From positions 1 to 48,788 of the forward strand of contig CAMSTY010000023.1 of NCBI GenBank assembly GCA_947063875.1: a DNA stretch of 48,788 nt. Direction: 5' to 3'. This DNA is from an uncultured bacterium (GTDB lineage: Bacteria; Bacillota; Clostridia; Lachnospirales; Lachnospiraceae). Numbering within the stretch: the stretch's first letter is position 1; each line of letters opens with the position of its first letter. The position numbers and the translations under genes were made by a program. Under the pieces are notes generated by a model. The model searched no databases. It worked only from the letters and a program-made list of their open reading frames with translations, and was not told where the DNA came from. Positions 46,818 to 48,788 of this stretch are shown piece by piece.

Positions 46818-48358
46818 CCCTTCTCCCTCCCCTCTCCCTCAGATTCCTTTTTAATCGCCGGAATCGTCAGTTCCACCGTGGTTCCTTTCCCCTTTTCCGA
46901 CCAGATCTTCATCCCGTATTCCGGCCCGAAATGAATGTGAATCCGCTCATTGACATTGGCCAGTCCAAAACCTTTGTCCGTCTCACTGCAAGGCCGCCGG
47001 ATATCACGCCTTAGCTGTTCCAAATCCCCAGGTTCCATCCCCACGCCGTTATCGCAGACTTCCAGACGCAGATTATCCCCTTCTCTGGTCCCGGTAACAT
47101 GGATATACCCCCTTGCCCGCTTATACTTGATCCCATGGTAAAGGGCATTTTCCACCAAAGGCTGTAAAGTCAGCTTCAGGATCTGATAATCATAGAGAGA
47201 CGGGTCAATCCGGATTTCATATTCGAGAATATCCCGGTAGCGCACTGCCTGGATTCCCAGATAACTGTTGATATGTTCCTTTTCCTCCCGCAGGGAAATC
47301 AATTCCCGGCCTTTGCTGAGCACCAGGCGGAAAAAATCTGACAAAGCCACTACCATGTCCACCGCTTCATCCTCCTGATTTCCTTCGATCAGCCAGACAA
47401 TGGTATCCAGTGTATTGTAAAGGAAATGAGGATTGATCTGCTCCTGGAGAAGGCGCAGGTCCAGCCACCGCATCCGCCTCTCATCCTCCTTGGTCTTATT
47501 GAGCAATGCCTGCATTTTTTCTGCCATATCATTGAAACTGCGGGCCAGGCTCTCAATCTCATCTCCCGAACTCACCATCGCCCTGGCAGCAAAATCACCG
47601 GAACCGATCTTTTTGGTGGCGTCATTCAGTATTTTGACCGGATGCAGGATGCCTCCGGTAACTACAAAAGTCATAGCAATGGTAAAAGCAACCAGAATCA
47701 CAACCAAAAGACCGCAGATTACAATAAAGCTGCCAATCTGATGCTGAAGGTCATCCGTTACAGCTTCAATGCTTTTTGTCTGATAGTAGATATAATATTG
47801 TATATTTTCCTGAATCAGTTCCGTGAGGATATAGATATTATTATCCAGTTCTTCAATATTTTTGTCATAATTTCCACCGATCCGAACATTTTCCAGAATA
47901 TCATTCACTCGCTTCTCCAGTGTCTCAATATTCCGAATCAGGCTTTCCAGCCAGGTCCGGCTCTCCGGTTCTGTGGTAATATCCACCAGCCTTTCAAAAT
48001 CCCCTCTCAACTCCCCAATCAGTTCATAAGGGTCCTTTAAAGTCCCGTCCTCATGAATATGTTCATAGTCCACATATCCCACCACCAACTTGTACAGGCT
48101 CTCATCCATTTCTTCTTTAAAGTTTAAGTTGTAGTTGTTAGCAATGGTCATGTTGCTTACCAGTTCGCCATAGGTGCGGCTGTATCTGGTCATGGAAAGC
48201 AGCAGCACCACCGACAGAATCAAGAAAGGAATCATGGCAGCCACCGACAGCATCAGAATCTTTTTGCCGATAGAAAACTGCACAGGGTCTTTTACAAGGC
48301 CTTCTTTTATAGATCTTGCCATGGCTGGATTGCTCTCCTTTGGAATATTCTTGGCCAT
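46814..48358 (-). CDS. YesM-type sensor histidine kinase
   Basis: This 514-residue membrane kinase has TM1 (about 33-57), an extracellular helical domain (about 58-208), TM2 (about 210-236) and a HAMP linker (about 234-290). A His-kinase domain of the LytS/YesM class follows, with the phosphorylated His311 in LQEQINPHFLYNTLD. The ATPase domain has LVENALYHGIKYK (N box), DNGVGM (G1) and GFGLANVNERI (G2). GGAGG precedes the ATG. It is followed by its binding-protein partner (4-base overlap) and the YesN-type regulator. The external helical region is where a binding protein could dock. Confidence 0.94.
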   Translation of the reverse strand: MAKNIPKESNPAMARSIKEGLVKDPVQFSIGKKILMLSVAAMIPFLILSVVLLLSMTRYSRTYGELVSNMTIANNYNLNFKEEMDESLYKLVVGYVDYEHIHEDGTLKDPYELIGELRGDFERLVDITTEPESRTWLESLIRNIETLEKRVNDILENVRIGGNYDKNIEELDNNIYILTELIQENIQYYIYYQTKSIEAVTDDLQHQIGSFIVICGLLVVILVAFTIAMTFVVTGGILHPVKILNDATKKIGSGDFAARAMVSSGDEIESLARSFNDMAEKMQALLNKTKEDERRMRWLDLRLLQEQINPHFLYNTLDTIVWLIEGNQEDEAVDMVVALSDFFRLVLSKGRELISLREEKEHINSYLGIQAVRYRDILEYEIRIDPSLYDYQILKLTLQPLVENALYHGIKYKRARGYIHVTGTREGDNLRLEVCDNGVGMEPGDLEQLRRDIRRPCSETDKGFGLANVNERIHIHFGPEYGMKIWSEKGKGTTVELTIPAIKKESEGEGREKG

Positions 48359-48451
48359 GTGCCTGCCTCCTTCTTTTTCTTTCCTCTGTAGATATGGGAC
48401 CTGTCCCTCTCATTCGCCGCCTGCATCTTTTTCAATACCTATCTTCTCATT

Positions 48452-48532
48452 TCACCCCTGCTCAAACTTCTCCCGCAGCTTCCCCAACGCCTTCTTCTCA
48501 ATCCTGCTCACACACTCTCCTGTCAAGTTATG
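48452..48532 (-). pseudogene. Possible remnant of a sigma-factor C terminus
   Basis: The minus strand reads, in frame and ending in TGA at 48452, CVSRIEKKALGKLREKFEQG. This resembles the last recognition helix of sigma-70-family sporulation sigma factors (xVSRIEKRALxKL). The frame continues upstream only weakly (IFSHNLTGE) and has no start codon. It lies between the partial PD-(D/E)XK gene and the sensor operon. Chance similarity over 20 residues cannot be excluded. Confidence 0.35.
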
Positions 48533-48540
48533 ACTAAAAA

Positions 48541-48788
48541 TTATTGTATCAGCACGGATTTTCCCTCAAATGCAAATCCATATTTGCGAATCCGTTCTGA
48601 TGCAATCCCCCTGGCTTCTAAAGCTGATGCATATTGCTGTTCTTCAATCTGTCTCAATGCGGCATTCGCAGTATCTTCCAGAGACCTCTCTTCTCCGGAA
48701 TCCCTGACCTTAAATTCTATGATTATGGCATTGTCTGTTTCATTTTTCGGCTCCATCATCACATCATATCTTCCAAAGCCACTTTCCC
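48541..48788 (-). CDS. PD-(D/E)XK nuclease-like domain protein, C-terminal part (runs off window)
   Basis: Only the last 82 codons are inside the window; the reading frame is open up to the right edge, so no start is given. [13 protein letters not shown] followed by AIIIEFKV gives the D...ExK core of the PDDEXK_9 domain. [14 protein letters not shown] and a C-terminal [15 protein letters not shown] are also typical. In this family the domain ends a larger AAA-ATPase-like protein (about 500 residues) common in multiple copies in gut Firmicutes and Bacteroidetes, of unknown role. Confidence 0.85.
   Translation of the reverse strand, partial: ESGFGRYDVMMEPKNETDNAIIIEFKVRDSGEERSLEDTANAALRQIEEQQYASALEARGIASERIRKYGFAFEGKSVLIQ

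Overview
The window looks like a chromosomal piece of a Lachnospiraceae-type (Clostridium cluster XIVa) gut Firmicute. The grounds are strong AGGAGG-type ribosome sites, a giant SpaA/Cna-B surface protein with partner proteins carrying cell-wall-binding repeats, a YesM/YesN two-component pair, a YitT protein, a DUF1847 protein and a GntR/LacI-hybrid AraR regulator. I cannot name the genus. I see no rRNA, tRNA, CRISPR array or intact insertion sequence.

Region 1 (1-18.3 kb, minus strand) is a three-gene surface operon. A 716-residue secreted protein has N-terminal wall-binding repeats, a Gly/Ser linker and a DUF6273-like end. A 1429-residue protein has a signal peptide, acidic tandem repeats, GLUG-type repeats, Ig-like regions and C-terminal wall-binding repeats. 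A 3804-residue SpaA/Cna-B repeat protein has no visible sortase signal. The three are spaced 17 and 23 bases apart and share an [AS]-[TS]-P-S-[ND]-[AG] motif. A very good promoter at 18253-18281 lies at the head of a leader of about 325 bases full of short inverted repeats, just downstream of galE and its terminator.

Region 2 (18.4-31.2 kb) is a mixed housekeeping and accessory stretch. It holds galE, divergent from a cyclase-family hydrolase plus ketopantoate-reductase-like pair. Next is a minus-strand signalling operon (metallo-beta-lactamase-fold protein, GAF/HD-GYP c-di-GMP phosphodiesterase, CHASE2 adenylate cyclase), divergent from a basic coiled-coil protein of unknown function. Then come two divergent YhcH/YiaL-family genes, a decayed radical-SAM/HxlR gene pair, a YitT membrane protein, a DUF4303-like protein and a DUF1847 protein.

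Region 3 (31.2-42.4 kb, minus strand) is a complete L-arabinose (or related pentose) uptake and catabolism operon. In transcription order it encodes a lipoprotein binding protein, an ABC ATPase, two permeases, L-arabinose isomerase, a small transaldolase, transketolase N and C subunits, an FGGY kinase acting presumably as ribulokinase, and ribulose-5-phosphate 4-epimerase. It ends at a strong terminator. Together these take a pentose from outside the cell to xylulose-5-phosphate and through the non-oxidative pentose phosphate pathway.

Region 4 (42.4-48.4 kb) is regulatory: an AraR-type regulator on the plus strand, and a minus-strand three-component sensor operon (YesM-like kinase, membrane-tethered sugar-binding protein, YesN-like response regulator). 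The sensor's binding protein resembles the binding protein of the transporter, so the pentose operon is probably controlled both by an intracellular ligand (AraR) and by extracellular sugar. A pair of 17-base direct repeats 32 bases apart brackets the likely operon promoter. The right edge holds a remnant resembling a sigma-factor C terminus and the 3' end of a PD-(D/E)XK-type gene.
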